Assembly: GCA_027494135.1 (NCBI GenBank)
Contig: JAOSJK010000012.1
Coordinates: forward strand, 610,795 to 674,794
Length of the DNA: 64,000 nt
Direction: 5' to 3'
Source: Acidimicrobiia bacterium
Lineage (GTDB): Bacteria > Actinomycetota > Acidimicrobiia > IMCC26256 > PALSA-610
Shown here: positions 15,862 through 24,626 of the stretch, piece by piece
Layout: each line of letters opens with the position of its first letter
Position numbering within the stretch: position 1 is the first letter of the stretch
Notes under the pieces: model-generated
The model's input: only the letters and a program-made list of their open reading frames with translations
Database searches by the model: none
Told to the model about the DNA's origin: nothing
Program-made: the position numbers and the translations under genes

Positions 15862-17199
15862 ATGATGCGATCCCGAACGGCACGCCTCCTCGCATCGGCG
15901 CTCGTCGCGGCCCTCGCCGCCGCGGCGTGCAGCGAGAATAAGGAGGTCGAGGCGTCGGGCGGCGCGCAGCGCCGCTCGACGACGACTTCGGAGCCCGATG
16001 GCTGCGATCCGCCCGAGCCCGTGGTCACCTGCCGGGCACCGGGTGGGACTCTCGATCCGTACCTGCCGGAGTCGCCCGTGAAGGCCGAGGGCGAGCCGAT
16101 CAAGGTCGGTACGATCAACCAGGAGACGGGTGCAACGGGCGCCTACCCGGAGCTGACGATGGCCGACAGGGCGGCCGTGGCGTTCATCAACGCGGAGCTC
16201 GCGGGCCTCGACGGCCGTCCGATCCAGCTCGTCGAGTGCGACACCGAGTTCTCACCCGCCGGGTCTCAGTCCTGCGCTCAGAAGATGGTCGACGAGGGCG
16301 TCGTCGCCGTGGTCGGCGGCATCGACGTCTTCGGTACCGGCATCGACGTCCTGGAGCAGAACGGCATACCGTTCGTCGGCGGGATCCCGATCAGCATGGC
16401 GTCGGTGCAGAACCCGATCTCGTTCCAGTTCTCGGGCGGATCGTGGGGAGCGATGCTGGCGTTCGCCGACTTCGCAGCCAACGAGCTGGGCGCGAAGCGG
16501 GTCTCCATTCTCTACGGTGACTTCGGCTCGATCGCCGACGCCGCGCAGTACGGGAGGCGGGCCCTCGAGTCGCTCGGCGTCTCGGAGGTGAAGATGGTCC
16601 CGATGCCGCTGGCCGGAGCCGACTTCCTGCCTCTGATGACCACTGCCGCCGACATCGACCCCGACGCCGTGATCTCGCTCACAGCCGACACCGGGTGTGT
16701 GCCGACGTTCCAGGCCGCCCACGACCTCGACCTGCGGGCGGAGATACTCATCACAGGCGCGTGCGCTGCACCGAAGATCGTCGACGACGCCGGCGAGGAC
16801 CTGGTCGAGGGCGCCTACTTCAACACCGAGGGTCCCGTGAATCCCGATCCGCCGCTGCCCGACAGCTCGCTCTACAACGCCGTCATTGCCCGTTACGGTG
16901 AGGGCGTTCCTCCCGCCAGCGCAGCCACGGTGAGCTTCCGAGCGTTCATGAACCTCTACGTTCAGATGCGCGAGATCGGAGCGGCCGCACTCACACCCGG
17001 CGCGATCATCGACAGTCTCCGGGCGGCGCGCGACTTCCCCTCCTTCAACGGGCACCCGTACACATGCGACGGCGAGCAGATTGCCGGCCTGCCGTCGATC
17101 TGCTCGCCTCAGCAGATCCTCGCGCGGCGGGAGGGCGGCACCCTGCGTCAGGTCACCGACTGGATCCAGGTCGGCGGCCTCGCGGAGCGCTCCGCCTGA
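15862..17199 (+). CDS. Branched-chain amino acid-type ABC transporter substrate-binding lipoprotein (LivK-like)
   Basis: The start is ATG at 15862, preceded by GAGGGGG. The first 23 residues form a lipoprotein signal with lipobox LAAAAC (Cys23), so the protein is tethered outside the membrane. The rest (about 420 residues) is a periplasmic-binding protein type 1 fold of the Leu/Ile/Val-binding family: IKVGTINQETGATGAYPE, ALAFINAELAG-like block (AAVAFINAELAG), VVAVVGGIDVFGTG and a C-terminal lobe. It is divergent from the leuB leader and directly followed by the fused permease. Substrates of this family range from branched-chain amino acids to amides and aromatic acids, so the ligand is inferred from context only. 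Confidence 0.85.
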   Translation: MMRSRTARLLASALVAALAAAACSENKEVEASGGAQRRSTTTSEPDGCDPPEPVVTCRAPGGTLDPYLPESPVKAEGEPIKVGTINQETGATGAYPELTMADRAAVAFINAELAGLDGRPIQLVECDTEFSPAGSQSCAQKMVDEGVVAVVGGIDVFGTGIDVLEQNGIPFVGGIPISMASVQNPISFQFSGGSWGAMLAFADFAANELGAKRVSILYGDFGSIADAAQYGRRALESLGVSEVKMVPMPLAGADFLPLMTTAADIDPDAVISLTADTGCVPTFQAAHDLDLRAEILITGACAAPKIVDDAGEDLVEGAYFNTEGPVNPDPPLPDSSLYNAVIARYGEGVPPASAATVSFRAFMNLYVQMREIGAAALTPGAIIDSLRAARDFPSFNGHPYTCDGEQIAGLPSICSPQQILARREGGTLRQVTDWIQVGGLAERSA

Positions 17200-17316
17200 C
17201 TCCGGCCGAGCCGCGGGGTCGGCCCCACGAAAGGCGATCAGATCAGCGACTACCCCGGGTTCCTCCTGGTCGGACTCGGCGCAGGCTCCGTCTACGCGCT
17301 GCTCGCGCTCGGCCTC

Positions 17317-19269
17317 GTGCTCACCCACCGCGCTTCTGGCGTCGTGAACTTCGCCCACGGCGCGCTCGGAGTCTTCGTCGCGTACTCGTACTACGAGGCA
17401 CGTGAGACGGGAGCCCTCGTCCTGCCCATCCTCGGACTCCCGGCCAGAGTGCCGCTGGCAGCCTCGGGGTCCGTGCCCACAGTGGCGGCAGCATTCACTG
17501 CCGCGCTGCTGCTGGCCGCCGCCATGGGCCTCCTCTCGTACGTCCTCGTATTCCGCCCGCTGCGCAGCGCGCCTCCGCTCGCACGCGTGGTCGCTTCGCT
17601 GGGTCTGCTCCTCTACCTTCAGGCGACGGCGCGACTCCGATTCACCAAGTCGGGTGCCGCCTCGTTCAAGATGCAGTCGTTCCTGCCCGACGGTGGCGTC
17701 GAGGTGCTCGGGGTCACGGTGCCCGTGAGTCGGTTCGCGCTGGCCGGCATCGCCATCGTCACCACAGTCGCGCTCTGGGCGGTCTTCCGCTACACGCGGT
17801 TCGGCCTCGTGACGCGCGCTTCCGCGGAGAGCGAGAAGGGGGCGCTCCTCCTGGGCCACTCACCCGACCGCATCGCCACCCTCAACTGGGTGATCGCCGC
17901 GCTTCTCGCCGGGGCGTCCGTCATTCTCGTGACGGGCATGACGAAACAGCTCGACCCCCTGACGACGAGTCTCCTGGTGGTGCCCGCACTCGCCGCAGCG
18001 CTGCTGGGTGGCCTCACCTCGTTCTCGATCACGACGACGGCTGCGCTCGGGATCGGAATGGCGCAGTCGGCGATGCTCAACTACGCGTCGCGCGCCGAGT
18101 GGATCCCAGGATGGCTGCCACGGGGAGGCATGGAGCGCTCGCTCCCGTTCCTGGTGATCCTCGCGGCCATGACTCTGCGCGGAAGGCTGCTGCCATCCCG
18201 CGAGGCCATGATCGAGGCGCGCCTGCCTCGGTCGCCGACTCCGCGCGGGGTGCTCCCGGTTGCCGCTCTCCTGGGCGGTCTCGCGGCGGCAGGACTCCTC
18301 ACCCTCGACAGCCGGTGGCGGCTCGCCATCGTGGTATCGACGATCGGAGCGCTCATCGCGCTATCGAGCGTCGTGCTCACCGGCTACGTGGGGCAGATCT
18401 CCCTGGCGCAGTACGCGCTCGCGGGCGTCGCAGCATTCACTACGGCGAAGCTCGCCACCACCGGCGGTGTTCCGTTCCCGCTGTCGCCGCTGCTGGCTCT
18501 CGCTATCACGGTCGCGGTCGGGCTGGCGGCCGGGCTACCAGCAGTGCGCATCCGCGGAATGACACTCGCCATTGCGACCATCGGTGCCGCCGCCGCGATC
18601 CAGGAGCTCTTCTTCAACTCGTCCGCGATCGGTGGGCTGGCCGGGCAGCCTGTTCCGCGACCGGGGATCTTCGGCCTCGACCTCGGGTTCTCCGCCCCCG
18701 GTAGCGCCAACTTCCGGGCCGCGTTCGGGCTCTTCGCGCTGGCGGTCCTCATTCTCTCGGGCGTTGCCGTCGCAAACCTGCGGCGCAGTGCGACCGGACT
18801 GCGGTGGCTGGCGGTGCGCGCGAATGAACGCGCCGCGGCTGCCTCGGGAGTCGACGTGGCCATGTCGAAGCTCTCGGCGTTTGCCGTAGCCTCGCTCCTG
18901 GCCGGCATGGGCGGAGTGCTGCTCGCCTATCAGCTTCAACCCCTCTCGCCCGACGCATTCATGGTCTATGCCGCGCTGGCACTCCTGGCACTCACGTACC
19001 TCGGCGGGATCGCGAGCATCGGCGGTGCGATCGTCGCCGGACTGCTGACCGCAGGCGGGGTGCTCGAACGCCTGAACGGTGGAGGCGGCACCGCCACCGC
19101 CAAGTACCAGTTCGCCATCAGCGGGATCGCCCTGATCGTCGTCGCGATCGTCTACCCGGACGGCGTAACCGGAGCGCTGCACCGGCTGCGGCGCCGACGG
19201 CCGCAGGCGGTGGGCTCTCCGGTGGTCAAGCGCGACGAGGTGGAGGCGCTCGGATCACCTCCTTTCTGA
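17317..19269 (+). CDS. Fused LivH-LivM branched-chain amino acid ABC permease
   Basis: This 650-residue membrane protein joins two permease halves. About residues 1-305 are LivH-like (ASGVVNFAHGALG signature near the start); 315-650 are LivM-like (VVLTGYVGQISLAQYALAGVAAF, LRRSATGLRWLAVRANERAAAASG). Each half is rich in hydrophobic helices. The first usual start codon is GTG at 17317, but in-frame homology (FLLVGLGAGSVYALLALGLV, the first helix) extends back to about 17245, where no ATG, GTG or TTG exists. The true start may be ATC at 17242 or be hidden by an indel. No LivG/LivF ATPase follows in the window, so the transporter needs ATPases encoded elsewhere. Confidence 0.88.
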   Translation: MLTHRASGVVNFAHGALGVFVAYSYYEARETGALVLPILGLPARVPLAASGSVPTVAAAFTAALLLAAAMGLLSYVLVFRPLRSAPPLARVVASLGLLLYLQATARLRFTKSGAASFKMQSFLPDGGVEVLGVTVPVSRFALAGIAIVTTVALWAVFRYTRFGLVTRASAESEKGALLLGHSPDRIATLNWVIAALLAGASVILVTGMTKQLDPLTTSLLVVPALAAALLGGLTSFSITTTAALGIGMAQSAMLNYASRAEWIPGWLPRGGMERSLPFLVILAAMTLRGRLLPSREAMIEARLPRSPTPRGVLPVAALLGGLAAAGLLTLDSRWRLAIVVSTIGALIALSSVVLTGYVGQISLAQYALAGVAAFTTAKLATTGGVPFPLSPLLALAITVAVGLAAGLPAVRIRGMTLAIATIGAAAAIQELFFNSSAIGGLAGQPVPRPGIFGLDLGFSAPGSANFRAAFGLFALAVLILSGVAVANLRRSATGLRWLAVRANERAAAASGVDVAMSKLSAFAVASLLAGMGGVLLAYQLQPLSPDAFMVYAALALLALTYLGGIASIGGAIVAGLLTAGGVLERLNGGGGTATAKYQFAISGIALIVVAIVYPDGVTGALHRLRRRRPQAVGSPVVKRDEVEALGSPPF

Positions 19270-19406
19270 GCCGGCCTGAGAGGCAGCTCAGTGAGTGCCT
19301 TCCTCCGGCTGCCCGCCTAGGACGACTTGGCAATACCCTGGCTCCGGGCCCCGCCACCTGTCCGGCTCGCCCCCGGCCCGACGCGCCCCCGAGTCCCGAG
19401 GTCCAG

Positions 19407-20145
19407 ATGTCCAAGATCCTCAAGTTCTTGATCTTCGCTGCCACGATCGTGATCCTGGGCGGCGCCGCACTGTGGTGGTTCGTGATCCGGGGTGACGCGC
19501 CTCCGCCGGCCGCCCTCCCCCGATCGCACGGCCGAATCGACCACCGAGACATCCGCCGACGACAGCGCGCCGGATTCGACGACGACCAGCGCTACGACGC
19601 CCGCCGGCGAGGCCGACGGCGAGTGGGTCGTCACACCCGGCGCCCAGGTCTGGGTCGGCTACCGGGCACAGGAGGAGATCGGGCCGACCGCCCTTCATCA
19701 AGAAGCCGTAGGACGCACACCGGCCGTCAGTGGAACGCTGACCATCACCGGCTCGATCATCGAGAGCGTCGAGGTGACCGCCGACATGACGAAGCTCGAG
19801 AGCGACAAGGATCGTCGTGACGACCGAATGCGATCCGACGGGATCGAGACCGACGCGTTCCCCGAGGCGACCTTCGCGCTCACAGAACCGATCGACCTCG
19901 GCTCGGTGCCCGCGGTCGGAGAAGCGGTGACCGTCTCCGCAACCGGCGACCTGACAATCCACGGCGCAACCAGCTCCGTCACGATGGAGCTCGAGGCCCG
20001 TTGGAACGGCGACACGATCGACGTGGCCGGCAGCACCCCGATCCTCTTCGACGACTACGGCATCGAGAACCCCTCGGTGGCCGGGTTGATCAGCGTCGAG
20101 GACGCGGCGGTCATGGAGCTGCAGCTCACCTTCGCGCGCGCCTGA
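19407..20145 (+). CDS. YceI-family protein with N-terminal membrane anchor (frameshifted)
   Basis: ATG at 19407 opens a frame with one transmembrane segment (about residues 5-25, FLIFAATIVILGGAALWWF). After FVIRGDAPPP the frame shifts, and the next frame continues with a Ser/Thr/Asp-rich linker. The YceI domain follows: GAQVWVGYRAQEEI, SGTLTITGSIIESVEVTADM, DKDRRDDRMRS, FPEATFAL, VSATGDLTIHGATSSVTMELEA. One base is missing near 19500-19525, beside a run of Cs. YceI is a lipocalin-like beta-barrel that binds isoprenoid-type lipids. Restored length is about 246 residues. Confidence 0.85.
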
Positions 20146-20245
20146 GTCCACGGGACCCGGCACCGGCGCAGGGCCGGACGGCGCCTGTCATGCCTCCCCA
20201 CAGCTCCTACCCGATCCCGGTGACCCGCGGGCTACCCTGCGCGTC

Positions 20246-20716
20246 ATGACACAGCCCCATCTCTCTCCGGAGGCCCACGAGCGGCTGATCGCCGAGCTCG
20301 AGGAGCGCTCGACGACCGGTCGGCGCGAGATCTCCGCCTGGATCGAGCGCGCGAGAGAGCACGGCGACATCAGCGAGAACGCCGACTACGACGCTGCAAA
20401 GAACGAGCAGGGCCACAACGAGGCCCGGATCCGCCACCTCGAGCAGCTCCTGAAGCACGCGGTCGTCGTCGAGGGTGCGAGCGGCGACACCGTCGAACCC
20501 GGCGTCGTGGTCGAGATCCGCGCCGAAGACGACGACGCCACCGAGACGTACCTGTTCGGATCGATCGAGGAGCGTCACTCCGACTACGACGTCCTGACCC
20601 CCTCCTCCCCGCTCGGCCTGGCCATCGCCGGCAAGGGGCCCGGCGACGCTGTCTCATACGAGGGCCCGAAGCGGCCGATCACCGTCGAGGTCGTGAGCGT
20701 CCGACCACTCGGCTGA
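20246..20716 (+). CDS. greA: Transcription elongation factor GreA
   Basis: GreA enters the RNA polymerase secondary channel and stimulates cleavage of backtracked RNA. The 156-residue protein has the N-terminal coiled-coil with the acidic tip GDISENADYDAAKNEQ (the DxxENxxY motif) at about residues 43-58. A C-terminal FKBP-like domain ends with PLGLAIAGKGPGD and VEVVSV. Length and layout are normal. The start is ATG at 20246. It converges on the IclR-family gene with only 14 bp between the stops. Confidence 0.95.
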   Translation: MTQPHLSPEAHERLIAELEERSTTGRREISAWIERAREHGDISENADYDAAKNEQGHNEARIRHLEQLLKHAVVVEGASGDTVEPGVVVEIRAEDDDATETYLFGSIEERHSDYDVLTPSSPLGLAIAGKGPGDAVSYEGPKRPITVEVVSVRPLG

Positions 20717-20730
20717 CCGCCCGGGCACGC

Positions 20731-21393
20731 TCAGCCGGCAGCGCCCATCCGACGAGCCAGCTCGTCGGCGGCCGCCATCACGACGGCTCCCAACGAGCGA
20801 CCGGGCCGGCGTCCGAGACGTTCGAGCGGACCGCTGGCGCCGATCGACGCCAGCACGGTGCCATCTCCTGCCCGCACCGGAGCGCTGACGCTCGCGACTC
20901 CGCTCTCGCGCTCGGCCACGCTCTCCGCCCAGCCCCGTTCACGCACCGCTCGCAGCTCCGCGGGGTCCACGCCGGGGAAGCGCTCGGCGTCGGCGGCCCA
21001 CGCGAGGAGCACCTTTCCACCCGATCCACGATCCAGAGGGAGGACGGCGCCTAGTGGCACCGTGTCACGTAGGCCGCTCGGCCGCTCCTGGGTGGCCACG
21101 CAGACACGGTTGTCGCCGTCGCGCACGAAGATCTGCGCCGACTCGCCCGACTCCGCGACCAGCGCCGTGAGAACCGGCGCCGCGACGTCGGTCAGCCCCA
21201 GCGTCGCAGCAGCTCGAGCACCCAATCCGACGAGCCGGCCTCCGAGCCTGAACCGCCCCTCGCGGTCCCTCCCGAGCAGCCCGTGGCGCTCGAGCGCCAC
21301 CGCGAGGCGGTGTGCCGTCGGTCGAGCCAGTCCGGTGCCGGCCACGATCTCGGCGAGGCTCGCCGGACCGCTCGCTGCGACGGTACCGAGCAC
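20731..21393 (-). CDS. IclR-family regulator, NdgR/LtbR-like, divergent from leuCD
   Basis: The protein has an N-terminal winged helix (ASLAEIVAGTGLARPTAHRL, recognition helix) and a C-terminal IclR ligand domain (VCVATQERPSGLRDTVPLG, LDRGSGGKVLLAW, SVSAPVRAGDGTVLASIGASGP). Its position divergent from leuC is the hallmark of NdgR/LtbR, which control leuCD in actinobacteria. GTG at 21393 is the first usual start, but in-frame homology (TTGVQTLDRAVRVLGTV) extends to about 21440 without a start. ATG at 21517 lies in another frame, so a small indel in the G-rich stretch 21440-21500 probably hides the real start. A GTCTC-N7-GAGAC operator lies just upstream. Confidence 0.85.
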   Translation of the reverse strand: MLGTVAASGPASLAEIVAGTGLARPTAHRLAVALERHGLLGRDREGRFRLGGRLVGLGARAAATLGLTDVAAPVLTALVAESGESAQIFVRDGDNRVCVATQERPSGLRDTVPLGAVLPLDRGSGGKVLLAWAADAERFPGVDPAELRAVRERGWAESVAERESGVASVSAPVRAGDGTVLASIGASGPLERLGRRPGRSLGAVVMAAADELARRMGAAG

Positions 21394-21531
21394 GCGGACC
21401 GCCCGGTCCAGCGTCTGGACCCCGGTCGTCGCCTCCGCCGCCCCGTCCCCGGCCCGGGAGGCCCGGGCCGGTCGACCCCGACTTGCCGGAGCCCGATACC
21501 CGCCCTAGTGTGTCCATAAGTCGATACTATC

Positions 21532-21548
21532 GTCTCGATATATGAGAC
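21532..21548. promoter_or_regulatory. Candidate NdgR/LtbR operator (GTCTC-N7-GAGAC)
   Basis: The inverted repeat GTCTCGATATATGAGAC lies in the divergent region between the IclR-type regulator and leuC. Its two perfect 5-base arms flank an A+T-rich core, unusual in this G+C-rich DNA. Placement fits a site that controls both directions. The assignment to this regulator is inference. Confidence 0.65.
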
Positions 21549-21651
21549 ACAAGAACCGGGAACAAGAACCGGGAACAAGATCCGGAAACGGGGACCGGAC
21601 ACGAAGACCGGCAACAAGGACCGGACACGAGGAGCGGACACCAGGGGCGGT
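21548..21651. repeat. Eight tandem 13-bp repeats in the leuC 5' region
   Basis: Eight contiguous 13-base units run from 21548 to 21651, with consensus close to AACAAGGACCGGA (for example AACAAGAACCGGG at 21561 and AACAAGGACCGGA at 21613). They lie between the operator and the leuC start. A 61-codon open frame (ATG 21542 to TGA 21727) spans them and overlaps the leuC ATG as ATGA. Confidence 0.88.
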
Positions 21652-21723
21652 TGCAGACAGCGGACGCACACGGCGGAGGTCCACCGGCGCCGCGGCTCCG
21701 CCCCACCGACGTCGGGAGCAGCG

Positions 21724-23167
21724 ATGACCGGAAGCGCGACTCAGAGAGCAGCGGCACCGAGAACCCTGTCGCAGAAGGTGTGGGAGCGACACGTCGTGCG
21801 GAGCGCCGACGGTGAACCCGACCTGCTCTACATCGACCTCCACCTCGTCCACGAGGTCACCTCGCCGCAGGCCTTCGACGGCTTGAGGCTCGCCGGGCGC
21901 GCAGTGCGGCGACCCGATCTCACCGTCGCGACGATGGACCACAACGTTCCGACCTCCGGCCTCGACCGTCCCGTCGAGGATCCGATCTCGGCCCAGCAGA
22001 TGGACGTCCTCGCACGGAACTGCACCGAGTTCGGGATCCGTTGCTACGCGATGGGCGATCCCGGCCAGGGAATCGTGCACGTGATCGGTCCGGAGCAGGG
22101 GCTCTCGCAGCCGGGCATGACCATCGTCTGCGGCGACAGCCACACCTCGACGCACGGCGCGTTCGGGGCGCTCGCCTTCGGAATCGGCACCAGTGAGGTG
22201 GAGCACGTCCTCGCCACCCAGACGCTGCCTCAGGCGACGCCGGGGACGATGGCGGTCACCGTCGACGGAGACCTCCCTGCCGGTGTCACTGCGAAGGACG
22301 TCGTGCTCTCGATCATCGCCCGCATCGGAACAGGCGGAGGCATCGGCAAGGTCATCGAGTTCCGAGGGTCCGCGATCAGGTCACTCTCTATGGAAGGACG
22401 GATGACCGTCTGCAACATGACGATCGAGGGCGGCGCTCGTGCAGGGCTCATCGCTCCCGACGACACGACCTTCGCTTACCTGGAAGGGCGGCCGTGCGCG
22501 CCGAAGGGGGCCGATTGGGGAGGCCGCCCTCGACGACTGGCGTTCGCTCGCCACCGACGAGGGCGCGACCTTCGACGAGGAGGTCCTGCTCGACGCCGGC
22601 GCGCTCCGACCCTCCGTCTCGTGGGGTACCAACCCCGGCCAGACGATCACGATCGACGACGTGGTGCCCGACCCCGCTGAGTTCGAGGACGCCGCCCAGA
22701 GCGAAGCGGCGCGGCGGGCGCTCGCGTACATGGGCATCGCGGCGGGTACGCCGATCCGAGACATACCCGTCGACACCGTCTTCATCGGGTCGTGCACCAA
22801 CTCACGCATCGAGGATCTGCGCGCTGCGGCCGATGTGGCCCGCGGTCGCCAGGTGAAGGCCGGTCTCCGCACGCTCGTCGTGCCCGGCTCGGCCGCGGTC
22901 AAGAGACAGGCCGAGGCCGAGGGTCTCGACCGGGTGTTCGTCGACGCCGGATTCGACTGGAGGGAGCCCGGCTGCTCGATGTGCCTCGCGATGAACCCCG
23001 ACAAGCTCGCGCCCGGCGAACGCAGCGCGTCCACCTCGAACCGGAACTTCGAGGGCCGTCAGGGGCGCGGTGGCAGGACCCACCTGGTCAGTCCCGCCGT
23101 CGCCGCCGCGACCGCCATCGCCGGCCACTTCGCCACCCCCAACCGACCTGGACCACCCCACCCCTAG
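21724..23167 (+). CDS. leuC: 3-isopropylmalate dehydratase large subunit (frameshifted)
   Basis: LeuC with LeuD isomerises 2-isopropylmalate to 3-isopropylmalate through a [4Fe-4S] cluster. ATG at 21724 has GGGAG upstream. The first frame holds [50 protein letters not shown]-type blocks ([19 protein letters not shown]) and [20 protein letters not shown]. After ADW the frame is lost at GGGG (22517-22520) and resumes one frame over with [16 protein letters not shown]. The cluster cysteines lie in [14 protein letters not shown] and [11 protein letters not shown]. Removing one G restores a full protein of about 480 residues, so the gene is probably intact in the organism. Confidence 0.92.
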
Positions 23168-23207
23168 GGCGTCGATAGACCACAAATATTGTGGTCTATC
23201 GACGCCC
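23167..23207. repeat. Perfect 19-bp inverted repeat between leuC and leuD
   Basis: GGGCGTCGATAGACCACAA (23167-23185) is the exact complement of 23189-23207, with an ATA loop. The hairpin starts at the leuC stop and ends 29 bases before the leuD start. No T-tract follows. It may be a processing or stability element, or a regulatory site for leuD. Confidence 0.92.
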
Positions 23208-23236
23208 CTGGTTTGGCGGGGAGGAGGACATTGAAG

Positions 23237-23836
23237 ATGAAGGCTGTACGAGTGATTGCGGGGCGCGGGGTGCCGCTGGTTCGCTCCGACGTCGACACCG
23301 ACCAGATCATCCCGAGTGACTGGCTCAAGAGGGTCGAGCGCACGGGGTTCGGAGCGGGCCTCTTCTCGGAGTGGCGGGAGAACAGCGACTTCGTCCTCAA
23401 TCAGGAGCGCTACGCGGGTGCGAAGGTGCTGGTCGCCGGCCCGAGCTTCGGCACGGGCTCGTCGCGCGAGCACGCGGTGTGGGCGCTCCAGGACTATGGC
23501 TTCGACGCGGTTCTCTCGTCACGGTTCGCCGACATCTTCCGCAACAACTCCTTCAAGATCGGCCTGGTGACCGTCGAGCTCCCCCAGGACTTGATCGAGA
23601 GCATCCAGCAGGCGCTCGACGACGATCCGTCAGTCGAGATCGTCATCGACGTCGAACAACGACGCGTCGCGGTGCCTGCTCTCGGGATCGACGTCGCGTT
23701 CGACCTAGATGACTTCACCCGACACCGCCTGCTGAACGGCCTCGACGACGTGGGAATCACCCTGCAGCACGAAGCCGAGATCGCAGACTTCGAAGCGTCG
23801 CGCCCCACCTGGATGCCGGCGGTCGAGACACACTGA
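23237..23836 (+). CDS. leuD: 3-isopropylmalate dehydratase small subunit
   Basis: LeuD is the swivelling small subunit that completes the substrate pocket of isopropylmalate isomerase. The 199-residue protein shows SDVDTDQIIPSDWLKRV near the N-terminus, VAGPSFGTGSSREHAVWAL (the GSSREH motif) and SSRFADIFRNNSFKIGL. The start is ATG at 23237, preceded by GGGGAGGAGG; TTG at 23231 is less likely. It follows leuC after a strong hairpin and is surely part of the same unit. The C-terminal FEASRPTWMPAVETH is the usual family ending. Confidence 0.95.
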   Translation: MKAVRVIAGRGVPLVRSDVDTDQIIPSDWLKRVERTGFGAGLFSEWRENSDFVLNQERYAGAKVLVAGPSFGTGSSREHAVWALQDYGFDAVLSSRFADIFRNNSFKIGLVTVELPQDLIESIQQALDDDPSVEIVIDVEQRRVAVPALGIDVAFDLDDFTRHRLLNGLDDVGITLQHEAEIADFEASRPTWMPAVETH

Positions 23837-23975
23837 AGATCCGAGGCATGGGCAAGCAAGCCGACCTCGCGATCGCCGGATCCGCCCGGAGCTCGGGAGC
23901 GCACCCCCGTCCGCGATGCCCGACGATCAGCTGCGATCACCCGCGATCTCCGCTCTCGAAGCGATGGCCCTCCGA

Positions 23976-24626
23976 CTAGGGGCGGCGCGCGGTCAGCAGT
24001 GCGAGCTCGCGCCACTTCCAGAGGCAGTCGGCGTCGGTGAATCCGGCTTCGACGAGCCAGCCCAGGAGCGGCACGACCTCGACGAGCTGATTCGACGGGT
24101 CATCGTGCTCGGGCGTCTTGCCGATCGCGCCGAGGAACTCTTCGTGCAACGCCCTGGTCGGCGACGCGACGTGTTCGAGGTTCACGAACATCCCGCCCGG
24201 CTCGAGTAGGTCGTAGACCTCTGCGTACAGGGACCTCTGTCGGTCGGGTGAGCAGTGGTGGATGGCGAAGCTCGACACGACTAGGTCGAAGATCCCGAGC
24301 GAGTCGGGCAGGCGGAGGTCGAGATCGTGCTCGATCAGCTCCACGCGGTCATCTCTGTCGAAGCGCTCGGCGGCGCGCGCCAGCATCGCCGGCTGGAAGT
24401 CGACCCCGACTCCCGACGCACCCGGCCGCTCTCCGAGCACCATCGAGAGAGCGAAGCCGTCGCCGGTTCCCAGATCGAGGACCCGGCCGACGCGTTCCGG
24501 CAGCACTTCGAGCAGCGCGGCGAAGCCATCGGCGCGGTGCGGGATCTCGTCGCGCTCCGAGAGGAATCGCTCGGCCCATGCAGCGTCCACCCACCGGTTC
24601 ACCCTGCTCGCGGTCGCACCAGTCAC
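23976..24626 (-). CDS. Class I SAM-dependent methyltransferase
   Basis: The 216-residue protein has the Rossmann SAM-binding motif I VLDLGTGDGFALSM (about residues 49-62), an acidic residue after strand 2 in GVGVDFQPAML, motif II around DLVVSSFAIHHC and post-motif GGMFVNLEHV. These mark a class I methyltransferase with an unknown small-molecule substrate. It overlaps the leuA stop by 4 bases at its start (24626 versus 24623), so it is probably translated with leuA. No link to leucine synthesis is evident. Confidence 0.85.
   Translation of the reverse strand: MTGATASRVNRWVDAAWAERFLSERDEIPHRADGFAALLEVLPERVGRVLDLGTGDGFALSMVLGERPGASGVGVDFQPAMLARAAERFDRDDRVELIEHDLDLRLPDSLGIFDLVVSSFAIHHCSPDRQRSLYAEVYDLLEPGGMFVNLEHVASPTRALHEEFLGAIGKTPEHDDPSNQLVEVVPLLGWLVEAGFTDADCLWKWRELALLTARRP

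Noticed and set aside
21548-21651. The 13-bp repeats as a possible CRISPR array or origin iterons
   Set aside because: Units are contiguous without spacers, only 13 bases, and not near dnaA/dnaN or a plasmid rep gene.
23167-23207. The leuC-leuD palindrome as an intrinsic terminator
   Set aside because: No T-tract follows, the leuD start is 29 bases downstream, and leuD must be expressed with leuC.
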